Assembly (NCBI RefSeq): GCF_023231945.1
Contig: NZ_JAJLJH010000002.1
Span: forward strand, 124,001-188,000
Direction: 5' to 3'
Source: Scleromatobacter humisilvae
GTDB lineage: Bacteria; Pseudomonadota; Gammaproteobacteria; Burkholderiales; Burkholderiaceae_C
DNA length: 64,000 bases
Shown here in pieces: positions 26,482 to 37,341 of the stretch (within the stretch, counting starts at the first letter, position 1; each line of letters starts with the position of its first letter). A program made the translations under genes and the position numbers. Below the pieces are notes generated by a model. That model was not told the DNA's origin, searched no databases, and worked only from the letters and a program-made list of their open reading frames with translations.

Positions 26482-27171
26482 ATGACCAAGTTCAAGTTCT
26501 CGCTCGTCGCCGTCCTGCTGGCCGCTGGCTTCGCATCCGGCGCGTCGGCTCAAGCGCGAACCCTGGCATGCCAAACGCCAGCGGGCGTGTTCCCGATGCC
26601 CGGCGGCGTCCCCCAACCCGGGCTGCCGTGCTTCGGCCCGGCGGGCCAAGGCATTACCGTCTTCGTCGGTGGTGGCTTCCCAGGGGGCCCGGTGCCGATG
26701 CCCGCTCCCTTGCCGTTCCCCGGGGGAGCGCCTGGTGGCTTCCCCGGTGGCCAAACCCGGCTGCCGGCGCCGTTCCCGGTGCCGCCGATGGGCCCCACCG
26801 GCCAGGTTGCGGGCGCGTTCGGCGTGAACCATGAGGGGCAAGTCGCGGCCGAATGCGTTGCGCAGAACGGCGTCACCTATGCGGCTGGTGGCTGTATCGC
26901 CGGGCGTCTGACCGCCGACGAGCTGAACAAGTGTTTCACCGATGGCATCGGTGGACGCGGCTGCTTCGGCGACAACAACACGCTGATCAGCATGATCCGC
27001 GGAAACGTCGCCGCGGCGCAGCGCGAGTCGACGGTACCTGGCCAGATCATCCGTGGGACGACCGGCATCAGCCCGGATGCCATTCAGCAGCACGGCATCC
27101 TGGGCGGCGACAACAGCGACGCACGCAGGGCGTGCAACGCCGTCGCCGGCATCTTCGGTGGCAACTGCTGA
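26482..27171 (+). CDS. Gly/Pro-rich exported protein
   Basis: A 229-residue protein with a signal peptide (residues 1-23, cleavage after ASA). Residues about 30-110 are a Pro/Gly/Phe-rich low-complexity segment with repeated GGFPGG and MPxP motifs. The C-terminal half is compact and has several cysteines (ECVAQ, GGCIAG, KCFTDGIGGRGCFGDNN, RRACNAV). AGGAG lies six bases before the ATG. Such architecture suggests a surface or matrix protein, but no family is recognised. It follows the exported acidic protein on the same strand. Confidence 0.65.
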   Translation: MTKFKFSLVAVLLAAGFASGASAQARTLACQTPAGVFPMPGGVPQPGLPCFGPAGQGITVFVGGGFPGGPVPMPAPLPFPGGAPGGFPGGQTRLPAPFPVPPMGPTGQVAGAFGVNHEGQVAAECVAQNGVTYAAGGCIAGRLTADELNKCFTDGIGGRGCFGDNNTLISMIRGNVAAAQRESTVPGQIIRGTTGISPDAIQQHGILGGDNSDARRACNAVAGIFGGNC

Positions 27172-27302
27172 TCGGCAAGCGCCGAGCGCGCCGCCTTCGC
27201 GCCGCGGGCGGGGGCGGACGCGCCGGGTGCCGCCGCGCGGTTCGCCCGCCCGGAGCTCGCGCCCCTGGGATTTTTCCAGTCGGCGCCCGCGCGAGCCCCG
27301 GC

Positions 27303-27800
27303 TCAGGCGGAGGTCGGCGCCTTGCCCGGCGCGCGCACACCCTGGCCGGCGAAGCGCGTCGACAGGTCATCGCTGATGGTCGCCGCGCCGGGCACGTTCA
27401 GCTTGTTGGCGGCCTTGACCGACTGGTAGTAGGCCAGCGCCGCGGTCATGGCGTCGCTGCCGGTGAGCGCTAGGCTGTCGTCGAGCATGTCGGCGAGCTG
27501 GCTGACCGGTTGCTGCAGCGAACGCAGCACGCCGAAGGCGTTGACGTCGCTCGAGAAGCTGTCGATATCGACGAACGCTGGCTTGAACTGCGGGTTGGTG
27601 TTGGCGTAGGTGAGGGTCTTGGACACGAAATCCACGCTCTTGCTGCCCATCTTCGTCAACGCCCGCTTGTCGTCGGGGCCGATGTTGACGAGGTGCGGCA
27701 CCAGCTTGGCCTGCAAGGTCTGCACCGCGGCCTGGACGGCCTGAAGGTCGTCGTCGGGAATGTTGAACGAATTGCGCTTGCCGATCACATTGGTGTTCAC
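27303..27800 (-). CDS. Uncharacterised cytoplasmic protein (165 aa)
   Basis: A helical protein without signal peptide. Motifs: IPDDDLQAVQAAVQTLQAKLVPHLVNIGPDDKRALTKMG, FVDIDSFSSDV, and a C-terminal SDAMTAALAYYQSVKAANKLNVPGA. I recall similar uncharacterised proteins of this size, with the conserved AALAYYxSVKxAAKxNVPGA ending, from Bacteroidota and some proteobacteria. No function can be assigned. A GGGAG-type site precedes its start. Confidence 0.65.
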   Translation of the reverse strand: MNTNVIGKRNSFNIPDDDLQAVQAAVQTLQAKLVPHLVNIGPDDKRALTKMGSKSVDFVSKTLTYANTNPQFKPAFVDIDSFSSDVNAFGVLRSLQQPVSQLADMLDDSLALTGSDAMTAALAYYQSVKAANKLNVPGAATISDDLSTRFAGQGVRAPGKAPTSA

Positions 27801-28141
27801 TATCTTTTCTCCCTGTGGGTTGTTGACGCCGCCACGGCCACTTGCCGGGCGGTGCGCGATTTTGTGGATACCTGCTGCGGTATCTCAAGCGAACAACTAG
27901 GGAGGGCCGCCGGGTGGGGTGGGGGATTCGCGTCCCTAACTTGCGACTTGATGGCAATGCCCGCCCGGGCACCGATCGAGCAAGAAGGCGATCGAATCGG
28001 GGCGCTCGGGCAACGACGACCCGGGGCGCTCGCCGGCGTTTGAGACAATGGCATCACGCCACCGCGCCGCCGGCGCCACCTCCGGCGGTCGCTGCGGGCA
28101 TCCTTGCTGCATCCATCTCACGTCCTCGCCTCGCCCCCGCC
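27801..28141. other. Intergenic stretch before crcB
   Basis: Divergent region between the uncharacterised 165-residue protein and crcB. I looked for a fluoride riboswitch and did not find its conserved helices. No other gene or strong hairpin was seen. Confidence 0.35.
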
Positions 28142-28567
28142 ATGAGCGCCACCCCTCTCGTTCCTACGCCCGCCATGGTCAACACGCTGTCGACCTGGAG
28201 CCAGGCCGGTCTCGTTTCGCTGGGCGGTGTCGCCGGCTGCCTGGCGCGCTGGCGCATGGGCGTCTGGCTCAATGTGCCGCCCTGGCCGATCGCGATGGGC
28301 ACGCTGGCGGTCAACGTCATCGGCGGCCTGGCGGTGGGTTTCCTGATGGCCGTGTTCGCGCGCTATCCGTCGGAGGCCTGGCGCCTGCTGGCGATCACCG
28401 GCTTCCTGGGCGGCATGACCACCTTCAGCGCGTTCACGGCCGAGTCGCTGGGCCTGCTGATCAAGGGGCAGGTGGGCCTGGCCATCGTGCACAGCTGCGT
28501 CCACGTGTTCGGCGCGCTGATCGCGGCGGCGCTGGGCTGGCAGATCGGCCGTTGGGTGCTGGCTTGA
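28142..28567 (+). CDS. crcB: Fluoride exporter CrcB/Fluc
   Basis: A 141-residue, four-helix fluoride channel. Family signatures: GGVAGCLARWRMG, NVIGGLAVGFLMAVF (the pore Asn), and the GFLGGMTTFSAFTAE motif with the Phe-box and central sodium site. It acts as an antiparallel dimer in the inner membrane. ATG 28142 is used; ATG 28175 is an alternative. No obvious ribosome site precedes either. The flavin reductase gene follows after 11 bases. Confidence 0.92.
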   Translation: MSATPLVPTPAMVNTLSTWSQAGLVSLGGVAGCLARWRMGVWLNVPPWPIAMGTLAVNVIGGLAVGFLMAVFARYPSEAWRLLAITGFLGGMTTFSAFTAESLGLLIKGQVGLAIVHSCVHVFGALIAAALGWQIGRWVLA

Positions 28568-28578
28568 GCGGGCACGAC

Positions 28579-29094
28579 ATGTCGGACGACCATTCGCCCG
28601 TGCCGGAAATCGCCGCCAGCGAGCTCGCGCCCGACGAGCTCCGCCGGGCGCTGGGCCGCTTCGTCACCGGCGTCACCATCGTCACCTGCCGCGACGACCA
28701 GGGCCAGCCAGTCGGGCTGACGGCCAACTCGTTCAACGCGCTGTCGCTCGATCCGCCGCTGGTGCTGTGGTCGCTGCGCCAGGCGAGTTCCACCATCGAG
28801 GCCTTCGCCAACGCGAGCCACTTCGCGGTCAACGTGCTGGCGGCCGACCAGGTGGACCTGTCGCGCCGTTTCGCGCGGCCGTCCAGCGCCAAGTTCGACG
28901 CCGGCGAGTGGACGGACGGGCAGGGCGGGGCGCCGCTGCTGGCCGGCTGCGTCGCGGTCTTCGAGTGCCGCCGCCACAGCCATCACCCGGCCGGCGACCA
29001 CGTGCTGTTCATCGGCGAGGTCGAGCGCATCGGCGGCTCGGCCTCGACGCCGCTGGTCTACCACGCGGGACACTACCGCACGCTCAATGAGTAG
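28579..29094 (+). CDS. Flavin reductase-like protein
   Basis: A 171-residue FMN-binding split-barrel protein of the flavin reductase family (NAD(P)H:flavin oxidoreductase type). Signatures: ALGRFVTGVTIVT, PVGLTANSFNALSLDPPLVLWSL, and C-terminal HHPAGDHVLFIGEVERI with PLVYHAGHYRTL. Such proteins supply reduced flavin to two-component monooxygenases or act as flavin reductases. The next gene overlaps its end by eight bases. Confidence 0.85.
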   Translation: MSDDHSPVPEIAASELAPDELRRALGRFVTGVTIVTCRDDQGQPVGLTANSFNALSLDPPLVLWSLRQASSTIEAFANASHFAVNVLAADQVDLSRRFARPSSAKFDAGEWTDGQGGAPLLAGCVAVFECRRHSHHPAGDHVLFIGEVERIGGSASTPLVYHAGHYRTLNE

Positions 29095-29359
29095 GTACCA
29101 GCCGAACGAGCCTGCGCGCGTGCGGCGGGCGGAACTGGTCGAGCGCATCGAGCGCTTCGTCGACGGGACGGACGTGTCGGTCGAGTCCGCGGGCCTGATC
29201 GAGGCGGGCCTGGACGATGCCTTCCCGGACGACGACTGGATGTCGGAGCGCGTGCGGATGCTCGCGAGCTACCGTCCCGGTGGCGGCGACTCGCTGTACG
29301 ACGAGGCGCAGATGCGCGCCGAGTTGACCAGGGTGCTGGAACGCCTGCGACGCACCTGA
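29087..29359 (+). CDS. Small hypothetical protein
   Basis: A 90-residue charged protein ([50 protein letters not shown]). Its start overlaps the flavin reductase stop by eight bases. It is predicted cytoplasmic and mostly helical. No domain recognised; the overlap supports it being translated. Confidence 0.6.
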   Translation: MSRYQPNEPARVRRAELVERIERFVDGTDVSVESAGLIEAGLDDAFPDDDWMSERVRMLASYRPGGGDSLYDEAQMRAELTRVLERLRRT

Positions 29360-29470
29360 GGCCGCGGCCTTTCGCTTGCGCTGGATCATTGACGGCCGGT
29401 GCGGCGCGCGGTCAGATCGGGGTCGCGCCGCGCGATGCGGCCTGCCGCCTCGGAACGCCGGTTGCTCGCG

Positions 29471-29499
29471 CTTGAAAACTCAAGCTCCGCACCCACTTG
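29471..29499 (+). promoter_or_regulatory. Sigma-32-like heat-shock promoter of clpB
   Basis: A perfect CTTGAAA -35 element (29471-29477) is followed after 14 bases by CCCACTTG (29492-29499), a partial match to the CCCCATnT -10 element. The pair lies 27 bases before the clpB start. The position and gene identity agree with heat-shock control by RpoH. Confidence 0.5.
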
Positions 29500-29525
29500 C
29501 GTGGCAGTTTGAAAGGATTTTCAAG

Positions 29526-32117
<2,592 letters not shown>

Positions 32118-32138
32118 GCGCGCTTGCCTGACAAGACC

Positions 32139-32172
32139 AGGCCCGACGGCAGCGATGCCGGCGGGCCTTTTT
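32139..32172 (+). terminator. Rho-independent terminator after clpB
   Basis: A 13-bp GC-rich stem with a short interior mismatch (AGGCCCGACGGCA / TGCCGGCGGGCCT, 32139-32151 and 32156-32168), loop GCGA, followed by TTTT. It lies 21 bases after the clpB stop, a textbook intrinsic terminator. Confidence 0.85.
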
Positions 32173-32593
32173 CATGGCAGCGAGGCGGCTTCCAACTCGC
32201 TGCGCGGTCGCCGAGGGGTCTGGCCCGGCCTCGGGCCGCGACGAGAGAGATGGCTGTCGACGACGATGCGGAGCGATCTGGCGAGGGGCCAGACCCCTGG
32301 GTGCCGGGCTTTGCCGTCGTCCGGCGTCGCTCCGCGGCTAGGATCGCGCGATGATTGTCGCCAGCCGCGCGGCGAGGCGCCATTGGCGCTCGACTCTGCT
32401 GAGTCTTGGGGATCCGCCCGGCAAGGCCGCCTCTTTTGCGACGGCATCCGGCGTGGCCTCCGTCGGACGTCGTGACCGCATGGGCCGCTCCGGCCTCTTT
32501 CCGCGGCTGAAGGCCTTCCGGCAGGCCAGTCGGCAGGGTGAACTCGTGCTCCGTAGAATCGACCCGTCCCGCTGCCGTCCCGAGAGCCCGTTC
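32173..32593. repeat. Inverted-repeat-containing intergenic stretch before nadB
   Basis: No gene is evident. GGGGTCTGGCCC (32215-32226) and its exact complement GGGCCAGACCCC (32286-32297) form a 12-bp inverted repeat with a 59-base loop. Each arm is also nearly self-palindromic. This looks like a short dispersed palindromic (REP-like) element. No promoter was resolved for nadB. Confidence 0.5.
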
Positions 32594-34237
32594 ATGCCCG
32601 CCACGTTCGATTCCGCCGCCTCGCAACACGCCCCGTCCACCTCCAGTCCCGTCGTCATCGTCGGCGCCGGCCTGGCCGGCCTCACCGTGGCGCTGCACCT
32701 GGCGCGCCACGGCCGCCGCGTGATCGTGCTGGCCAAGCGCGGGTTGAGCGAAGGCGCGACCGCGTGGGCGCAGGGCGGCATCGTCGGCGTGCTGGGGTCG
32801 GACGACTCGATCGAGTCGCACGTGCGCGACACGCAGGACGCCGGCGCCGGCATCGTCGACGAGCACACCGCGCGCTTCATCGCCGAGAACAGCGCCAGGG
32901 CGGTCGAATGGCTGGTGGAGAACGGCGTGCCGTTCACCGAGGACGCCGACGGCCCGCTGGGCCTGCACCTGACGCGCGAGGGCGGCCATGCGGTGCGCCG
33001 CATCGCGCATGCGGCCGACGCCACGGGGCGCGCGATCCACGAGTCGCTGCTGGCCCAGGCGCAGGCCAACGACCTGATCACGCTGCGCGAGCGCTGGATC
33101 GCGGTCGACCTGATCACCTCGCGCCACCTGCAGCGCGAGGAGGTACCGCGCGTCTACGGCGTCTACGCGCTGGACATCGACTCGCGCAAGGTGGAGACGA
33201 TCGCGGCATCGGCCGTCGTGCTGGCCACCGGCGGCGTCGGCAAGGTCTATCGCTACACCAGCAATCCCGACACCTCCACCGGGGACGGCATCGCGATGGC
33301 CTGGCGCGCCGGCTGCCGCGCCGCGAACATGGAGTTCATCCAGTTCCACCCCACCTGCCTCTACCACCCGCAGGAGCGCAGCTTCCTCATCACCGAGGCG
33401 ATGCGCGGCGAGGGCGCGCAGCTCAAGCTGCCGGACGGCACCCGCTTCATGTTCGCGCACGACGACCGCGGCGAGCTGGCGCCGCGCGACATCGTCGCCC
33501 GCGCGATCGACTTCGAGATGAAGAAGCACGGCATCGACCACGTCTGGCTCGACGCGACGCATCTCGGCGAGGCGTTCCTGAAGGAGCACTTCCCGACCAT
33601 CCACGCGCGCTGCCTGCAACTGGGCATCGACATCGCCAAGGAGCCGATCCCCGTCGTGCCCGCCGCGCACTACACCTGCGGCGGGATGGTCACCGACTTG
33701 AGCGGCCGCTCGGACCTGCCCGGCCTGTTCGGCGTCGGCGAGACCACGTACACGGGCCTGCACGGCGCCAACCGGCTCGCCAGCAACTCGCTGCTCGAAT
33801 GCGTCGTCATCGGCCACACCTGCGCCGACGCGATCCTGGCCGACGGCCCGCAGCCCGTCGTGGCGCTGCCCGAATGGGACGAGAGCCAGGTCGACGACGC
33901 CGACGAGCAGGTCGTGATCGCGCACAACTGGGACGAGCTGCGCATGCTGATGTGGAACTACGTCGGCATCGTGCGCACCACCAAGCGCCTGGAACGCGCG
34001 CTGCACCGCATCGAGCTGCTCAAGGGCGAGATCGACGAGTACTACGCGCACTTCCGCGTCACGCGCGACCTGCTGGAGCTGCGCAACCTCGTCGTCTGCG
34101 CCGAGCTGATCGTGCGCTCCGCGCTGAACCGCCACGAAAGCCGCGGCCTGCACTTCAGCCGCGACTTCCCGCGCACGCTGCCGGTGAGCTTCCCGACGGT
34201 GCTGACGCGGCCGGCGACGAGCCGGGCGCAGGGCTGA
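32594..34237 (+). CDS. nadB: L-aspartate oxidase
   Basis: FAD enzyme oxidising L-aspartate to iminoaspartate, the first step of NAD synthesis. The 547-residue protein has the dinucleotide motif VVIVGAGLAGLTVALHLA, then GATAWAQGGI, HLTREGGHAVRRIAHAAD, the EFIQFHPTCLY and EAMRGEGAQL segments, and YTCGGMVTD near the C-terminal third. Its product partners NadA and NadC are encoded 4-6 kb away on the opposite strand. ATG 32594 is the start, with the FAD motif at residue 20. Confidence 0.95.
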   Translation: MPATFDSAASQHAPSTSSPVVIVGAGLAGLTVALHLARHGRRVIVLAKRGLSEGATAWAQGGIVGVLGSDDSIESHVRDTQDAGAGIVDEHTARFIAENSARAVEWLVENGVPFTEDADGPLGLHLTREGGHAVRRIAHAADATGRAIHESLLAQAQANDLITLRERWIAVDLITSRHLQREEVPRVYGVYALDIDSRKVETIAASAVVLATGGVGKVYRYTSNPDTSTGDGIAMAWRAGCRAANMEFIQFHPTCLYHPQERSFLITEAMRGEGAQLKLPDGTRFMFAHDDRGELAPRDIVARAIDFEMKKHGIDHVWLDATHLGEAFLKEHFPTIHARCLQLGIDIAKEPIPVVPAAHYTCGGMVTDLSGRSDLPGLFGVGETTYTGLHGANRLASNSLLECVVIGHTCADAILADGPQPVVALPEWDESQVDDADEQVVIAHNWDELRMLMWNYVGIVRTTKRLERALHRIELLKGEIDEYYAHFRVTRDLLELRNLVVCAELIVRSALNRHESRGLHFSRDFPRTLPVSFPTVLTRPATSRAQG

Positions 34238-34502
34238 GCGCCTCGCGGACTTCGCCACGAGCGAAAACCCTGGCCGTTGTCGGCGCGTCACGCCAGCTTG
34301 CGCCTGGCTGAATCGATGCCGGCTCGCCGGGTACAGGCTGGGGTATTCATCACGTAAATCGACTGTCCAGAGGCGGCAGTCGTGGCGATGTCACTGTCGA
34401 GCCGCTACATTACGCAACTTTGGATGGCAGCGTGGCCGAGACCACCGCCTGAGCTGGCGCGCGCGCGCCAACCCGATACGTTCCATCGAGGGAGTCAACA
34501 TC

Positions 34503-36848
34503 GTGAGTTTCAAGAGCTGGGCCTCTGGCCTTGTCGTGGCTGCGCTCGTCGCAGGTTGCGGGGGAGACGGCGGCGCGAGCTCGTCGTCGCCGTCGATGTC
34601 CGTCACCGTCTCGCCGACGTCCGCCACCCTGTCGGCGAGCACGACCGGCACGGCGCCGACCGCCACGGTGTCGCTGTCGACCGTCGAAGGGCCGAACGGC
34701 CGGCTGACGGTCATCGCCACCAACGGCAGCAAGGGCTACGCGAACGCCAGCTTCAACGGCACCAATGTCGTGGTCACGGGCGAAGCCCCCGCGGCGCTGG
34801 CCGCCGGGACGTACCAGGATTCGGTCACGGTCAAGGTCTGCTACGACGCGCAGTGCACGCAGCAGGTGACCAACAGCCCGTTCACGATTCCCGTCACCTA
34901 TACCGTGACCGCCGGCAATCCGGCCACTGCGACGCCGACGATCAGCGGCCTGTCGCCGACCTCGGTGACCGCGGGCAGCGCGGCGTTCACGCTGACGGTG
35001 TCGGGCACCAACTTCACGCCGACCTCCACGGTGATGTGGAACGGCCAGGCCCGCGCGACGACCTACGTCGCGACGGCCACGCTGACCGCACAGATCACCG
35101 CGGCCGACGTCGCGACCCTGTCGACGGACAGCGTGACGGTCTCCAATGCCTCGTCCGGCGGCGGCGTCTCGGCGGCGCGGTCGTTCTCGGTGGCGGCGGT
35201 CGTTCCGGCGATCACGTCGCTGGTGCCCGCCACGGCGGTCAGCGGCGGCTCGGCCTACACGCTGACGGTCAACGGCACCGGCTTCGACAGCCACGCGCAG
35301 GTGAGCTGGAACGGCAGCCCGCTGGTCACGACCTTCGTGTCGGCCACGCAGGTCACGGCCGCGGTGCCCGCCGCCGACATCGCCGCGAGCGGCAGCTTCC
35401 CCATCACCGTCTGGAATTCCGACGGCTCGGCCAACGCGTCCGCCCCGATGTCGGTGACGGTCGGTCCGGCGGCGCTGGCGCTCAACAGCCTGTCGCCCCC
35501 GCTGGTGGCGGCGGGCGGCCCGGCCTTCACCGAGACCCTGAGCGGTGCCGGCTTCACCGCCTCGTCCGTCGCGCAGTGGAACGGCAGCGCGCGACCGACG
35601 ACGTTCGAGTCGACGACCCAGTTGCACATGACGATCAGCGCGGCCGACATCGCCAGCGTCGGCTCGGGTTCCATCACGGTCAGCAGCGGGGGCGCCACGC
35701 CGACGGTGACCAGTGCCAAGACCTTGACCATCGCGGCGGCGACGTCCTCCGTCGACGCCACGGCGCTCCAGGTCAATGCGCAGCACAACGGCGCGGCCCA
35801 CTTCGCCAACATCGTCGCCTCCACGGCACTGCCGACGGCACCGGCCTGGACCGCCACGCTGGACGGCCCCGCGAACTATCCGCTGGTCGCCGGCGGCCGC
35901 GTGTTCCTCGTCGTCCAGCCCACCAGCGGCGCCGCCACGGAGCTCCTCGCCCTGAACGCCGGCAACGGCGCCGTCGCCTGGGGCCCGATCACGTTCCCCG
36001 GCAGCGGCGCGATCACCTATGACAACGGCCGCCTCTTCCTGCTCAACACGTCCGGCTCGCTGACCGCCTACGATGCGGCCACGGGCTCGCAGCTGTGGAG
36101 CACCGTGGTGGCCGGCCAGTTGTTCTCGGCCGCGCCGACCGCCTACAACGGCATCGTCTACGTGGGCGAAAGCCAGTCGGGCGGCGCCGTGTTCGCCTTC
36201 GACGAAACTTCGGGAAGCCAGCTCTGGTTCCAGCGCGTCGCCAACGGCGACGAGAGCTCGCCGACCGTCACGTCCACCGGCGTCTACGTCTCCTATCCGT
36301 GCCAGGTCTACGCCTTCAATCCGACGACGGGCGCGCCAATCTGGCAAAACAACGGCCCCTGCGAAGGCGGCGGCGGCGCGACGGGCGCCTGGGCCAACGG
36401 CGTCTACTACTCGCCGCTCGCGAATACCGGCTACAACTACGATGCCCAGGCGCTGGATCCGGCGACGGGCGCCACGCTGCCGATGACGTACCGCTCGGCG
36501 CAGGCACCGGCCTTTGGCCAGACCATCGGCTACTTCCTGCAGAGCGGCACGCTGAAGGCGCTCAGCCTGGCCGACGGCTCGGCGCAATGGACGTTCGCCG
36601 GCGACAGCTCCCTCGTGACCTCGCCGGTCCTTGTGAACAACTACGTCTTCATCGCCAGCAGCTCGGGCAAGCTCTACATGATCGACGCCACGACCGGCGC
36701 CCAACTGGGCCTGGTGGCGCTGGGAGGCGCGGCCTACGCCTACATGCCGACCGAGATCCTGCAGCCGGGCATGACCGCCGGCGATGGCATCCTGGTCGTG
36801 CCGTTCGCCAGCAAGATCAGCGCCTTCACGCTGTCCAACAATCCCTGA
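34503..36848 (+). CDS. Lipoprotein with IPT/TIG-like repeats and a beta-propeller domain
   Basis: A 781-residue lipoprotein. It starts at GTG with GGGAG seven to eight bases upstream; the lipobox LVAGC places the acylated cysteine near residue 19. A Ser/Thr-rich segment is followed by three IPT/TIG-like Ig-fold repeats (each with a PTSVTAGSAAFTLTVSGTNF-like opening; about residues 145-415). The last 350 residues form a PQQ/BamB-like beta-propeller with recurring motifs such as LLALNAGNGAVAWGP, LTAYDAATGSQLWS and VYAFNPTTGAPIW. Likely a surface or periplasmic scaffold; the ligand is unknown. Confidence 0.8.
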   Translation: MSFKSWASGLVVAALVAGCGGDGGASSSSPSMSVTVSPTSATLSASTTGTAPTATVSLSTVEGPNGRLTVIATNGSKGYANASFNGTNVVVTGEAPAALAAGTYQDSVTVKVCYDAQCTQQVTNSPFTIPVTYTVTAGNPATATPTISGLSPTSVTAGSAAFTLTVSGTNFTPTSTVMWNGQARATTYVATATLTAQITAADVATLSTDSVTVSNASSGGGVSAARSFSVAAVVPAITSLVPATAVSGGSAYTLTVNGTGFDSHAQVSWNGSPLVTTFVSATQVTAAVPAADIAASGSFPITVWNSDGSANASAPMSVTVGPAALALNSLSPPLVAAGGPAFTETLSGAGFTASSVAQWNGSARPTTFESTTQLHMTISAADIASVGSGSITVSSGGATPTVTSAKTLTIAAATSSVDATALQVNAQHNGAAHFANIVASTALPTAPAWTATLDGPANYPLVAGGRVFLVVQPTSGAATELLALNAGNGAVAWGPITFPGSGAITYDNGRLFLLNTSGSLTAYDAATGSQLWSTVVAGQLFSAAPTAYNGIVYVGESQSGGAVFAFDETSGSQLWFQRVANGDESSPTVTSTGVYVSYPCQVYAFNPTTGAPIWQNNGPCEGGGGATGAWANGVYYSPLANTGYNYDAQALDPATGATLPMTYRSAQAPAFGQTIGYFLQSGTLKALSLADGSAQWTFAGDSSLVTSPVLVNNYVFIASSSGKLYMIDATTGAQLGLVALGGAAYAYMPTEILQPGMTAGDGILVVPFASKISAFTLSNNP

Positions 36849-36873
36849 GGACGCTGGCGCCGTCCAACGGCAA

Positions 36874-36906
36874 CGGCCCCGAACCTCGCGGTTCGGGGCC
36901 GTTCTT
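36874..36906 (+). terminator. Rho-independent terminator
   Basis: A perfect 12-bp stem CGGCCCCGAACC / GGTTCGGGGCCG (36874-36885, 36890-36901) with loop TCGC and a short T-rich tail (TTCTT), 26 bases after the lipoprotein gene stop. It may also shield the convergent ComFB-like gene. Confidence 0.8.
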
Positions 36907-36950
36907 CATGGAGGGCCGAGAGGGCGCCCGCGGGCGCGTGCGGCCGCGCG

Positions 36951-37235
36951 TCAGGCGCGGGCGCGCATCGCGTTGCGCGCCTGCACGAAGCCGAACGCGA
37001 ACTCCACCGCCTCGGCGATGGAGCGCTCGGTCTCTGTGCGCTCGCGGTCGGTCTGGAAGAACGCGAAGTCGACGTCGTGGCGGATGTAGCGCGGCGGCAG
37101 GCGGTTGAGCGCGACGCAGGCGATGTCGGCCAGCATGTCCGGGTTGTCCTGGATGTGCGGGAAGTGTTCCGCCATCTCCTGCACGCAGGCGAAGACCGCC
37201 TTCTCGTGGTTGTTGTGGATCGACGCGATGTCCAT
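36951..37235 (-). CDS. ComFB-family protein
   Basis: A 94-residue protein matching the late-competence ComFB family: the N-terminal helix NNHEKAVFACVQEMAEHFPHI and the signature DIACVALNRLPPRYIRHDVDFAF. In Bacillus the gene lies in the comF operon without a firm role. Recent work, as I recall it, links some ComFB proteins to cyclic dinucleotide binding. Here it sits alone, about 107 bases upstream of nadC's 3' end and convergent with the lipoprotein gene, with no competence genes nearby. Confidence 0.75.
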   Translation of the reverse strand: MDIASIHNNHEKAVFACVQEMAEHFPHIQDNPDMLADIACVALNRLPPRYIRHDVDFAFFQTDRERTETERSIAEAVEFAFGFVQARNAMRARA

Positions 37236-37341
37236 GGAAGTGTCCGCAAGTGGCGAGGGCGCCGGGCGGGTGGGCCGGCGTGATCCTGCGAGTGTGCCGC
37301 GCCTCGCGCCCGTGATGCGGGCAAGAGTGCGACAAAGTTGC

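Noticed and set aside
27801-28141. Fluoride riboswitch upstream of crcB
   Set aside because: The conserved short helices and pseudoknot bases of the crcB motif could not be found.
36902-36950. A further small gene between the propeller lipoprotein and the ComFB gene
   Set aside because: Only the terminator tail and a few bases lie there; no frame with a start and ribosome site.
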